Assembly: GCA_022600315.1 (NCBI GenBank)
Contig: JAHZKQ010000206.1
Coordinates: 1-5,918, forward strand
Length of the DNA stretch: 5,918 nt
Origin: Gammaproteobacteria bacterium
GTDB lineage: Bacteria; Pseudomonadota; Gammaproteobacteria; Coxiellales; Coxiellaceae
Direction of reading: 5' to 3'
Shown: positions 1 to 5,918 of the stretch, one piece after another
Layout: each line of letters starts with the position of its first letter
Position numbering within the stretch: the stretch's first letter is position 1
Position numbers and translations under genes: made by a program
Notes under the pieces: generated by a model
Seen by the model: the letters and a program-made list of their open reading frames with translations, nothing else
What the model was told of the DNA's origin: nothing
Databases searched by the model: none

Positions 1-1142
1 AAAGTTTTTGTATCTTTATGTCTATTTTGTTTTACTGTATTGGCAACGGTATCTAAACCATATTGACGCAATAATAACTCAAAATCGCTATCAGGTGTTT
101 CACTGAGTTTTTTTATGGCTTTAAGATTCGGCAAATATTTCCTAGATAGTTGCTCACGAATCGATTCTCGGTCGGTAATAAATTTCTCTGAATCATTGGC
201 AATGCCTTGGTAGTAGCCTTGCAACATTTGCTCTGAAATTACTTCACCTATGCTGGGCAAGGTATTTTTTTGCTGGGCTTTAAAAAGGGTCCAGATTTTT
301 TTAAGCAGTAGTATATATTGCGGATTTTTAGTAGGTTCCTGCATATCATCTATTTCGGCAAGTCTTTCTAAGGCTTTTAAGCATAAGCCGATTTTTTGAT
401 TAATTAAGCAAAATAGTGCCCATTTATAGAGCTTGGCAATATTGTTGGTTTTTTTAAGTTTACTGAATTTTTTCACATAAATCGCTTCAGCATATAAGAG
501 TTGTTCTAGGCCTCTAAAACCAATGGTAACAGGACTGGGTGAAGCCCTGCCAAAACTATTTAAATCAATTAGTTCAAAACCCATATTATCTAATAGTTGG
601 TTAATTTCAGGAAATAATTTTTGGTTTTTATACAGTTCGACAAATTCAACTTCAAGCTGAATGCCAACACAGTTTTCCTGGATTAATTTCCTTGAGCCAG
701 AGAGCACATCATATTCAGCGCCTTGAATATCTAAGGAAAGAAAATCCATAGTGGTTATTTGGGATTTACTTAAAGCTTCTTCCAAAGATAGTAAATCAAG
801 CTTAACTTTCTTGATGGTTTGGCAGGCCTCACCAAACTGATAGCCCCCATAAAAGGAATTCGCAATGGTAGTGTAATCTTTGAATGCAGGGTTAAAATCA
901 TAGAGTGAGCTGGTAGTTGGGTGAAAATTTATATTGAAAGCGGCTGATTGGGTTTGTTTCCCAATGCAGTAAGGGCACACTGTGACTTTACCAAAGTCAC
1001 TTTTTTCAGACTTTCTAATTTGCTCAATACAATTTTCATCAGCATCGTAAAAAACTAAATGAAAATCCTGTAGAAATTTAGCGCCTGTTAATGGAACAGA
1101 GGAGGTGCCGTTGCGGCCGCCTATATGATGGTAGGTAATCAT
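1..1142 (-). CDS. FkbM-family SAM-dependent methyltransferase with long C-terminal extension (partial, 3' end outside window)
   Basis: The frame is open from an ATG at 1142-1140 to the window edge, giving 380 codons without a stop; the C-terminus is missing. Seen: a glycine-rich loop IGGRNG (residues 7-12), an acidic strand end LVFYDADE (29-36) suited to binding the SAM ribose, and the FkbM signature LSLDIQGAEYDVLSG (135-149). These make it an FkbM-type O-methyltransferase, a family that commonly methylates sugars or polyketides; the substrate is unknown. The core ends near residue 215. About 165 further, mostly helical and lysine-rich residues follow (for example LYKWALFCLINQKIGLCLKA, 238-257), which is long for the family. 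The ATG overlaps the stop of the preceding methyltransferase gene as ATGA, and a GGAG lies 8 bases upstream, so translation is probably coupled. The protein starts almost directly at the first Rossmann strand, so there is no N-terminal domain. No signal peptide is seen; a cytoplasmic location is inferred. Confidence 0.88.
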   Translation of the reverse strand, partial: MITYHHIGGRNGTSSVPLTGAKFLQDFHLVFYDADENCIEQIRKSEKSDFGKVTVCPYCIGKQTQSAAFNINFHPTTSSLYDFNPAFKDYTTIANSFYGGYQFGEACQTIKKVKLDLLSLEEALSKSQITTMDFLSLDIQGAEYDVLSGSRKLIQENCVGIQLEVEFVELYKNQKLFPEINQLLDNMGFELIDLNSFGRASPSPVTIGFRGLEQLLYAEAIYVKKFSKLKKTNNIAKLYKWALFCLINQKIGLCLKALERLAEIDDMQEPTKNPQYILLLKKIWTLFKAQQKNTLPSIGEVISEQMLQGYYQGIANDSEKFITDRESIREQLSRKYLPNLKAIKKLSETPDSDFELLLRQYGLDTVANTVKQNRHKDTKT

Positions 1143-2290
1143 AAAACGTTCTCCACTGCTCTGATATTAGGTGGGAGAATAAAATTTAAATTTTGTTTAG
1201 CGTGTCGATGACTAATTGATGTGGCAATATTTAAAGGTAAGGGGATATAAATCGGCATAGCCTGTGGTATTTCGTTAATCGAGTAAATTGGTTTGCCTTG
1301 ATGGGTTTTACCGATTCGGTTAGGGTCTTCATCAATAAAGCAAATGACATTTTCAAAGTGACTGGCTAGCCAGGTAGCAGAGATGGAGCTACCGAAAATA
1401 GCAAATTCACCTTGGGTTTCTAGTTTTTCAGCATTGTTTAGTATTTGTTGCAGAAATTCCAAGTGATTGTTAATGATAGTGGCTTGGGATTCTACGGTTG
1501 TATGCTCTATAGTGATGTCTTTTTTTGGAGCAGGCGTTGCTAATACTGAAATCTCCCTTGGTACTCTATCGGTAGTGATGACTTGTACTTTAAAGCCAGC
1601 TTGCTGCAGTAAAAAGGTAAGTGTCGCAGGAGAGAAATGTGATAGATGATCAGCAATTAAAATATCAAATGGATTGGCTAATACATTGGGCACTTGAATA
1701 AATAGTGCGCCATCTTGAGGCAATAGTTTCTTTAATTGTTTTAGAGTCTTAAGTGGTGTCACTAAATGTTCTAGAGTATGGATTAAGCTGATTAAATTAA
1801 ATTGTTCTGCCGGAATATTAGTTTCATTATATAATCCAACAAAATTATTAATTTTTTTCAGGCGTTCGAGATATTTTTCATCTAAATCGGCGCCATATAA
1901 TTTCCAGTTTGGTTGAGTACTTGAGAAAGCCGCTAAGAATTCACCATTAGCACAGCCATAATCCAACACTTTGCCATTGGCTATTAATAAATTCGTGTTA
2001 TTAATAAACTGAGTTAAAGCATCGGAGCGCTTACAGGAGTTTCCTGTGGTTTGATTAAAAATGGCTTGTTCTTCACCGTCGGATTGAGAATATACTTCAT
2101 AGTTTTTATAAATCGAAGTAATTTCAGCTAGCCACTTATCATCGACAGTTTTCTGTACTAAGCCACAGGTTTGGCAAATATTCAGTTTGCCATCGGCAGC
2201 AAACGGCTTGCAATCTGAGGTGACACGATTAAAGCTCGAGTAATTCTCAAATGATTGTGTATTTTCCGATGAACAAACAAGGCAGTTCAT
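1139..2290 (-). CDS. Class I SAM methyltransferase, zinc-ribbon sugar C-methyltransferase-like family
   Basis: This 383-residue protein has the three-part layout of the NDP-sugar C-methyltransferase superfamily (TylC3/TcaB9-like). First is an N-terminal zinc-binding segment with C3-x2-C6 and C39-x2-C42. Second is a SAM-binding Rossmann domain with motif I VLDYGCANGEF (108-118), an acidic GADLDE (133-138) and HTLEHL (171-176). Third is a C-terminal Rossmann-like domain with FAIFGSSISATWLA (296-309) and FIDEDPNRIGK (318-328). In characterised relatives the catalytic loop reads roughly YHEHxSYFS; here it is IADHLSHFS (212-220), so only one His of the central trio is kept and the substrate or chemistry may differ. 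The start at 2290 has AAGGA five bases upstream. The gene follows the aminotransferase by 15 bases and overlaps the FkbM gene by four. Family membership is well supported; C-methylation of an amino sugar is only an inference. Confidence 0.88.
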   Translation of the reverse strand: MNCLVCSSENTQSFENYSSFNRVTSDCKPFAADGKLNICQTCGLVQKTVDDKWLAEITSIYKNYEVYSQSDGEEQAIFNQTTGNSCKRSDALTQFINNTNLLIANGKVLDYGCANGEFLAAFSSTQPNWKLYGADLDEKYLERLKKINNFVGLYNETNIPAEQFNLISLIHTLEHLVTPLKTLKQLKKLLPQDGALFIQVPNVLANPFDILIADHLSHFSPATLTFLLQQAGFKVQVITTDRVPREISVLATPAPKKDITIEHTTVESQATIINNHLEFLQQILNNAEKLETQGEFAIFGSSISATWLASHFENVICFIDEDPNRIGKTHQGKPIYSINEIPQAMPIYIPLPLNIATSISHRHAKQNLNFILPPNIRAVENVL

Positions 2291-2300
2291 GATAATCCTT

Positions 2301-2315
2301 AGCGCTTAAAGCGCT
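2301..2315 (-). repeat. Palindrome over the aminotransferase stop codon and just before the next ribosome site
   Basis: AGCGCTTTAAGCGCT on the minus strand is a perfect 15-base dyad with a single central T. As RNA it could form a 6-bp stem with a UUA loop. The aminotransferase TAA stop lies at its centre, and the AAGGA Shine-Dalgarno of the methyltransferase gene starts at its 3' edge. There is no following T run, so it is not a typical terminator. A role in translational coupling is possible but unproven. Confidence 0.4.
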
Positions 2316-3463
2316 GCATTTTTAATAGCAGCTGAATTTTGATTATATGTTTCGTTTTGCGCATAAAATGCTTTTACCTTGCTAATAATATAATCTTGTT
2401 GTTCACGGTTTAGCTCAGGATAAATTGGTAGTGATAGAGCTTGTTTGGAAACTTGTTCCATGCGTGGAAAGTCACAGGTGGTGCAGGGCAGGGTTTTAAG
2501 CGCAATGGGCTGTTTGTAAATGGGTGTTTGATAATGAATCCGAGTTTCGATGTCGCAATCTTGCAGGTATTGTTTTAGCGCATCTCGGTTGTTTGCTTTG
2601 ATAATGTAGACATGAAATACCGAATGATATTGATCATTATTAGTCGCTGGAGTTTGAATGCCGGGGATGCTTTTTAGTTGCTCGGTATAATAACGTGCAA
2701 TCTCGATACGCCGTTCGGTCCAATTTGCAAAATAGTTTAATTTTACGTTTAAGATGGCCGCTTGCATGGTATCGAGCCTAGAATTATTGCTCCAAACGTT
2801 GCAGACGCCATTGCTGTCTAGGCCATTTTGCCGTAAGGCACGTAATTGATTGGCGATATTGTCGTCATCGGTGACAATGATTCCGGCATCACCGCAGGCA
2901 TTTAGGGTTTTATAAGGATGTAGGCTAAAGCAACCAATATCACCAAAGGTGCTGATTAATTGGCCTTTGTATTTGGCTGAAATGGCTTGCGCACAATCTT
3001 CGATAATTCTTAGATTATATTTTTTAGCGATGTTGCAAATGCGCTCCATATCGCAAGGTCGTCCGGTCCAATGCACCGGTAGTATGGCTTTTGTTTTTTC
3101 GGTAATATGTGCTTCAATTAAATCAACATTAATGTTGTCGTCATTTCCAATATCCACCAAAATGGGTGTTGCACCAACCAAGGCGATACTGCTGACGGTG
3201 GTAATAAATGTGTTGGCAGTGGTGATAACTTCATCGCCGTGATCAATATTTAATGCTCGTAAAGCTAAGATTAATGCATCGGTGCCGGAATTGACGCCAA
3301 TCGCATGCGCGCATTGATGGTAATTTGCAAAATTTTCCTCAAACGCTTGGACAGGTTTTCCCAAGACAAAATGTGCGCTGCGCAATACATCTTCAATGCA
3401 GGGTAGTAGTTCAGGTAGTAGTTTGAGGTGTTGTTTGTCAAGCGCGGAAAAAGGTATTTTCAC
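2306..3463 (-). CDS. DegT/DnrJ/EryC1/StrS-family PLP-dependent sugar aminotransferase
   Basis: A 385-residue fold-type I aminotransferase of the kind that transfers an amino group, usually from glutamate, to a nucleotide-linked keto-sugar. Seen: phosphate-binding NSGTDAL (58-64), the TANTFITT stretch (82-89), ILPVHWTGRPCDM (127-139), EDCAQA with PLP-pyridine Asp156 (155-160), the Schiff-base lysine Lys185 in SLHPYKTLNACGDAG, and SRLDTMQAAIL near residues 228-238. Length is normal for the family. The start is GTG at 3463-3461: it gives the family-typical MKIPF opening, and AGAGGG lies six bases upstream. The family covers 3- and 4-aminotransferases for many deoxyamino sugars. The sequence does not let me assign the position aminated, and no dehydratase or epimerase feeding it is present on this strand in the window. 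The last about 20 residues (QNETYNQNSAAIKNAAL) look like an unstructured tail. Confidence 0.93.
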   Translation of the reverse strand: MKIPFSALDKQHLKLLPELLPCIEDVLRSAHFVLGKPVQAFEENFANYHQCAHAIGVNSGTDALILALRALNIDHGDEVITTANTFITTVSSIALVGATPILVDIGNDDNINVDLIEAHITEKTKAILPVHWTGRPCDMERICNIAKKYNLRIIEDCAQAISAKYKGQLISTFGDIGCFSLHPYKTLNACGDAGIIVTDDDNIANQLRALRQNGLDSNGVCNVWSNNSRLDTMQAAILNVKLNYFANWTERRIEIARYYTEQLKSIPGIQTPATNNDQYHSVFHVYIIKANNRDALKQYLQDCDIETRIHYQTPIYKQPIALKTLPCTTCDFPRMEQVSKQALSLPIYPELNREQQDYIISKVKAFYAQNETYNQNSAAIKNAAL

Positions 3464-3499
3464 TGGCGGCCCTCTTGAGATTGATTTTTCTAGTACGGA

Positions 3500-4678
3500 T
3501 TATAAAGCTAGGCTCTTGGCTTTGTCGAATGTTTTTGTGGTGGATTGTTCTAGATGTTGATACATTTTTTCAAATTCTCTTTTGATGATTGGGTAATCAT
3601 CATTTTCCCAGACCCATTTTTGAGATGAGTGGGTAAAAGGTGGAGATTCATTGGGCGTAAAACCATGTTCTAGCATGCTAGCAAGTGAAGAAGGCGAATT
3701 TTCGGTTGACATTTTAAAGCTAATATATCGGCAGCGAGCATTTAACCAACAGAGTGATATAGGTCCGGTATTAACCGCTAAGTTTAAATAAGCTAATTCG
3801 TAAAGTGCAGTGCGTAGTGCGATATTCCAACAGGCGGGTTTAAAGCTCGCAAATTCTTGTAGGCTAACAGGAAGTTTATAGGAAGCATTTTCAGTATCGG
3901 GGATGATGACCACAAAAAACTCGGTTTTATCCAGCGAACGAGCGAATTTTGACCACTCGGTAATATTACTATTGCGCCCTGGAGTGTAACCATATTGTCT
4001 TAAGGTAATCACAATGACTTTTTTGTTTTTGGAGTTTTCTCTCAGCCAGTTAGCGACATAAGTTAATGCTTGCGGATTTGCTTGCAGAGACATTAGCTCT
4101 GGGCCGTAACCAATAGTATCGCGAGATTCGTGGCTGGTAGGCAGGGTAATATTATATTTAGCCGGATAAATATATTTAGCATGCTGCAATAAAGTGGCTG
4201 CTTCGGAACGTGAAGTACAATAGTGAAGGCTGTGGGATGATGGTAGTAGTGCGGTAGCCGCTAAAATAATATTGTGAATTCGCCAGCGCCTGGCATCATC
4301 ATCGACAATGCGTTGGTAGTCAGTGGTTTCTTGTCTTAGCCCAGCTTTTGAGCCTGGGACGATGATGATTTTCATGTTGGTCAGTTGTAATGCTTGGCGT
4401 TTAGCTTCAGCAATCGCCAGGGCCCAGCAAAAATTATAGGTGATTGGTTCCACCTCTAAATCGTAAGTAAAATAAAATACCTGTTCGGGTTTGTGTGTAA
4501 ATTTAAGATATAGATGGTAGATAAAGTTAATTGGTTTGCTAATCAAAAAATAAGCAATTGGACCAGTAAGTTTTATACTTTTATTTGTAGTGGTGGTGGG
4601 TTGAATAAATTCGCGTAATATACGTCGAATAAACCATTTCCAGCCGTATTCACGGATTTTTTTAAAGATGTGTCGCAT
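3500..4678 (-). CDS. Conserved protein of unknown function, possibly glycosyltransferase-like (GT-B type C-terminal half)
   Basis: I do not recognise this 392-residue protein by name. The N-terminus (MRHIFKKIREYGWKWFIRRI) is strongly basic and amphipathic and could sit on the inner face of the membrane; no signal peptide or clear membrane span is seen. The middle alternates strands and helices, for example MKIIIVPGSKAG (102-113). The C-terminal half has motif-like stretches: VIVITLRQYGYTPGRNSN (221-238), FFVVIIPDTENA (254-265) and LRTALYELAYLNLAVNTGP (288-306), then a W-x-E-N-D-D-Y-P-I-I stretch (356-365). The order strand-LR, strand-PDTE, helix-strand-NTGP resembles the nucleotide-binding half of GT-B glycosyltransferases, where a small GP-type loop closes the site; I infer the fold from this and from the setting. 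It is the first gene of the minus-strand operon, 36 bases before the aminotransferase. The ATG lacks a clear Shine-Dalgarno, only a weak GAG at about 11 bases, but an in-frame TGA 12 bases upstream rules out a longer start. Confidence 0.8.
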   Translation of the reverse strand: MRHIFKKIREYGWKWFIRRILREFIQPTTTTNKSIKLTGPIAYFLISKPINFIYHLYLKFTHKPEQVFYFTYDLEVEPITYNFCWALAIAEAKRQALQLTNMKIIIVPGSKAGLRQETTDYQRIVDDDARRWRIHNIILAATALLPSSHSLHYCTSRSEAATLLQHAKYIYPAKYNITLPTSHESRDTIGYGPELMSLQANPQALTYVANWLRENSKNKKVIVITLRQYGYTPGRNSNITEWSKFARSLDKTEFFVVIIPDTENASYKLPVSLQEFASFKPACWNIALRTALYELAYLNLAVNTGPISLCWLNARCRYISFKMSTENSPSSLASMLEHGFTPNESPPFTHSSQKWVWENDDYPIIKREFEKMYQHLEQSTTKTFDKAKSLAL

Positions 4679-4688
4679 AAGTTGATTA

Positions 4689-4708
4689 GCTCAAGCGCTT
4701 AAATGAGC
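4689..4708. repeat. Short inverted repeat GCTCA-N10-TGAGC upstream of the minus-strand operon
   Basis: Five-base arms GCTCA and TGAGC flank AGCGCTTAAA, whose first part, AAGCGCTT with the preceding A, is itself palindromic. The site begins 11 bases before the ATG at 4678, so it falls in the expected 5' leader. It could be an operator or a leader hairpin, but arms this short also arise by chance. The inner decamer recurs at 2301-2310. Confidence 0.3.
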
Positions 4709-4840
4709 CATGCTACCTGAAGATTAGGCAAGGAGCAATTGGCGGTGGGATAATGTTTGAGTTTAATAAGGTAAATAGGTAAGATGTGTTTCGCCTGCTG
4801 AGTTGTGATTTATAAAGCAAGCTGGGTTAATGGATGTTTT

Positions 4841-4848
4841 AGGGGTGA
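4841..4848 (+). promoter_or_regulatory. Shine-Dalgarno supporting an ATT start for the transketolase subunit
   Basis: AGGGGTGA contains GGGGTGA, which can pair over seven positions with the 16S anti-Shine-Dalgarno (one G-U wobble). Measured from the end of the G run, six bases separate it from the ATT at 4852-4854. No comparable purine-rich site lies at the right distance before the GTG at 4918. This decides the start in favour of 4852. Confidence 0.65.
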
Positions 4849-4851
4849 CCC

Positions 4852-5775
4852 ATTAGAAATCAATTTGCCAGTACTTTCTATGATGTTGCTAAAGACGATA
4901 AACGTCTGGCGATTTTAGTGGCGGATATTTCACCGGCAGCATCAGCGATGACTCAATTTCGTGAAGAGTTTCCAGAACGGTTTATTAATGTCGGTGTTGC
5001 TGAGCAGATTATGGTAGGTATGGCCGGTGGCATGGCGTTACAAGGGATGCGACCATTTGTTTATACCATTGCCACTTTCGCATTGTATCGGCCCTTTGAC
5101 TTTGTCAGGGTAGATTTGGCTTATCAAAATCTCCCGGTTACAGTAGTGGGTGCTGCTGGAGGTGTGACTTATTCTGTGTTGGGTTCAACCCATCACGCTA
5201 TGGAAGATATTGCAATTGCAAGTGCTGTGCCAAATATGCAGGTGATGGCGCCTTGTGATCCTTTAGAAACCCAACAGATTACTCAGTGGTGCACGCGTAA
5301 TAGCCAGTCTCCGGTTTATTTAAGAATCGGTAAAACCAGCGAGCCTAGTTATACGGATAAAGCTGTGGAGCCATTTGTGCCGGGTAAATTGCGTTATCTT
5401 TGCAAGGGTAATGATACGTGTATTATTGCTTATGGCCCAATTATACGGCTAGCCTTTGAATTAAAAGCCGGGCACTTAAAACATAAATCAGTATCGATTG
5501 TATCTTGTCATACCATTAAGCCACTGGATTTAGAAGGTTTGGAAAAGATTTTTAAAAACCATCGCCGTGTTATCATAATAGAAGAACATGTACCGCATGG
5601 AGGTTTAGGTTCACGAGTCAAAGAGTTTGCTTGGGATAATAAGATTGATCGCGAGTTACAATGTTTTTCCTTGCAAGATCGTTTTATCCGCTGCTATGGA
5701 CCTTATGAAGAATTATTGGTACAGCACGGGTTAGCTAGTAATTGTATTGCAGAGAAGCTTGGGAGTTTGAATTAA
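4852..5775 (+). CDS. Transketolase C-terminal subunit (pyrimidine-binding plus C-terminal domains), apparent ATT start
   Basis: This is the C-terminal half of a split transketolase; it would need an N-terminal subunit carrying the thiamine-diphosphate metal site. With the start at 4852 it has 307 residues. Seen: the family-like opening (I/M)RNQFASTFYDVAKDD (1-16), ILVADIS (21-27), FINVGVAEQIMVGMAGG with the cofactor-activating Glu51, LGSTHHAMEDIA (111-122), APCDP (133-137), YLRIGK (156-161), then the C-terminal domain with TCIIAYG (189-195), TIKPLDLEGL (221-230) and EEHVPHGGLGS (244-254). Family length is about 300-310. The first conventional codon, GTG at 4918, would give 285 residues, remove the first helix and begin inside a core strand, and it lacks a ribosome site. 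The in-frame stop upstream is TGA at 4846. The frame is intact to its TAA and shows no other decay. Polysaccharide-locus homologues probably move a two-carbon unit onto a sugar; the substrate here is unknown. Confidence 0.9.
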   Translation: MRNQFASTFYDVAKDDKRLAILVADISPAASAMTQFREEFPERFINVGVAEQIMVGMAGGMALQGMRPFVYTIATFALYRPFDFVRVDLAYQNLPVTVVGAAGGVTYSVLGSTHHAMEDIAIASAVPNMQVMAPCDPLETQQITQWCTRNSQSPVYLRIGKTSEPSYTDKAVEPFVPGKLRYLCKGNDTCIIAYGPIIRLAFELKAGHLKHKSVSIVSCHTIKPLDLEGLEKIFKNHRRVIIIEEHVPHGGLGSRVKEFAWDNKIDRELQCFSLQDRFIRCYGPYEELLVQHGLASNCIAEKLGSLN

Positions 5776-5799
5776 TGTTTTCAGCAAATGGAGTTTGGT

Positions 5800-5918
5800 A
5801 TGGCTAGATATATGTTATTAGGCGGGGCTGGAGTATTTGCAGTTCATAATGTTAAGTATTTATTGGATTTGCCGGATACCGAAAGAGTGGTTGCAGTGGG
5901 TCGTAATATAGAGCGTAG
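5800..5918 (+). CDS. NAD(P)-dependent epimerase/dehydratase-like protein (partial, N-terminus only)
   Basis: Thirty-nine codons are visible before the window ends. The start MARYMLLGGAGVFAVHNVKY is a first Rossmann strand and glycine-rich loop of an extended short-chain dehydrogenase/epimerase. It is followed by a helix and by the second strand VVAVGRN (31-37), whose Arg could favour NADP, though this is weak evidence. The loop reads GxxGxxA rather than the common GxxGxxG. The ATG has GGAG six bases upstream and lies 24 bases after the transketolase stop, so the two are probably cotranscribed and may act in one sugar pathway. The reaction (epimerase, dehydratase or reductase) cannot be told from this fragment. 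Confidence 0.75.
   Translation, partial: MARYMLLGGAGVFAVHNVKYLLDLPDTERVVAVGRNIER

Larger units (their letters stand above)
4679..4851. promoter_or_regulatory. Divergent intergenic region between the two operons
   Basis: No reading frame of useful length crosses these 173 bases on the plus strand; all three frames are broken by several stops, and I see no transketolase N-subunit remnant. Since genes point away on both sides, promoters for both operons should lie here. Possible plus-strand -10 elements are GATAAT (4749-4754) and TATAAA (4811-4816), but neither has a convincing -35 at the right distance. On the minus strand a weak pair, TTGCTC and TAGCAT separated by 17 bases, ends about 30 bases before the ATG at 4678. 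These matches are poor and should be taken as candidates only. Confidence 0.5.

Noticed and set aside
1113..1120. GCGGCCGC (NotI site) as a sign of vector or cloning junction
   Set aside because: It falls in frame within the SAM-binding IGGRNG loop of the FkbM gene, with coding sequence continuous on both sides.
1467..1649. Plus-strand frame of 60 codons
   Set aside because: Lies wholly antisense inside the well-supported methyltransferase gene, has no recognisable motif and reads as a shadow of it.
2949..3242. Plus-strand frame of 97 codons
   Set aside because: Antisense to the conserved middle of the aminotransferase, including the HWTGRPCDM region; no ribosome site or family signal.
3793..3993. 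Minus-strand frame of 66 codons
   Set aside because: Overlaps the 392-residue gene in another frame on the same strand; no supporting motifs.
4679..4851. Truncated remnant of a transketolase N-subunit in the intergenic gap
   Set aside because: All three plus-strand frames contain several stops and no stretch resembles the end of an N-subunit.
4845..4856. GTG at 4845 as a start for the transketolase subunit
   Set aside because: It is out of frame with the gene and meets TAG after three codons; its G is better read as part of the Shine-Dalgarno.
4918..4920. GTG at 4918 as the true start of the transketolase subunit
   Set aside because: It would begin inside the first core strand, drop 22 family-like residues and lacks a ribosome site. 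Kept as a fallback, not as the preferred call.
5775..5807. ATG overlapping the transketolase stop (TAATG), which could look like the next gene's start
   Set aside because: It gives only ten codons before TAG and is out of frame with the epimerase; the ATG at 5800 has its own GGAG and the correct Rossmann N-terminus.

Overview
This window looks like part of a surface-polysaccharide (O-antigen or capsule type) biosynthesis locus from a fairly AT-rich Gram-negative bacterium. A gammaproteobacterium is my guess from codon use and gene content; nothing here fixes the genus. There are no RNA genes, transposases, CRISPR arrays or plasmid functions that I can see.

Layout. Bases 1-4678 hold four tightly packed minus-strand genes. 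In transcription order they are: a conserved protein of unknown function with a possible glycosyltransferase-like C-terminal half (3500-4678); a DegT/DnrJ/EryC1/StrS-type PLP sugar aminotransferase with a GTG start (2306-3463); a zinc-ribbon class I SAM methyltransferase related to the sugar C-methyltransferases (1139-2290); and an FkbM-type methyltransferase that runs off the left edge (1-1142). Gaps are 36 and 15 bases, and the last pair overlaps as ATGA, so this is almost certainly one operon. A 173-base non-coding divergent region (4679-4851) follows. On the plus strand are a transketolase C-terminal subunit (4852-5775) and the first 39 codons of a Rossmann-fold NAD(P)-dependent epimerase/reductase (5800 to the edge).

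How they may work together. The aminotransferase should install an amino group on a nucleotide-linked keto-sugar. The two methyltransferases could decorate a sugar or glycan, and the unknown protein is probably a glycan-assembly enzyme. The transketolase half plus epimerase/reductase point to a second, unusual sugar or two-carbon-unit pathway. No nucleotidyltransferase, dehydratase, flippase or polymerase lies inside the window, so the product cannot be named.

Most notable point. The transketolase subunit has no ATG, GTG or TTG at the position where its family begins. The reading frame continues 22 codons upstream of the first GTG with family-like sequence, and reaches an ATT codon placed six bases after a strong Shine-Dalgarno. 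That suggests an AUU start, or a single-base change that destroyed ATG. The N-terminal (thiamine diphosphate-binding) transketolase subunit that normally precedes it is absent; its expected place is taken by the divergent intergenic region.
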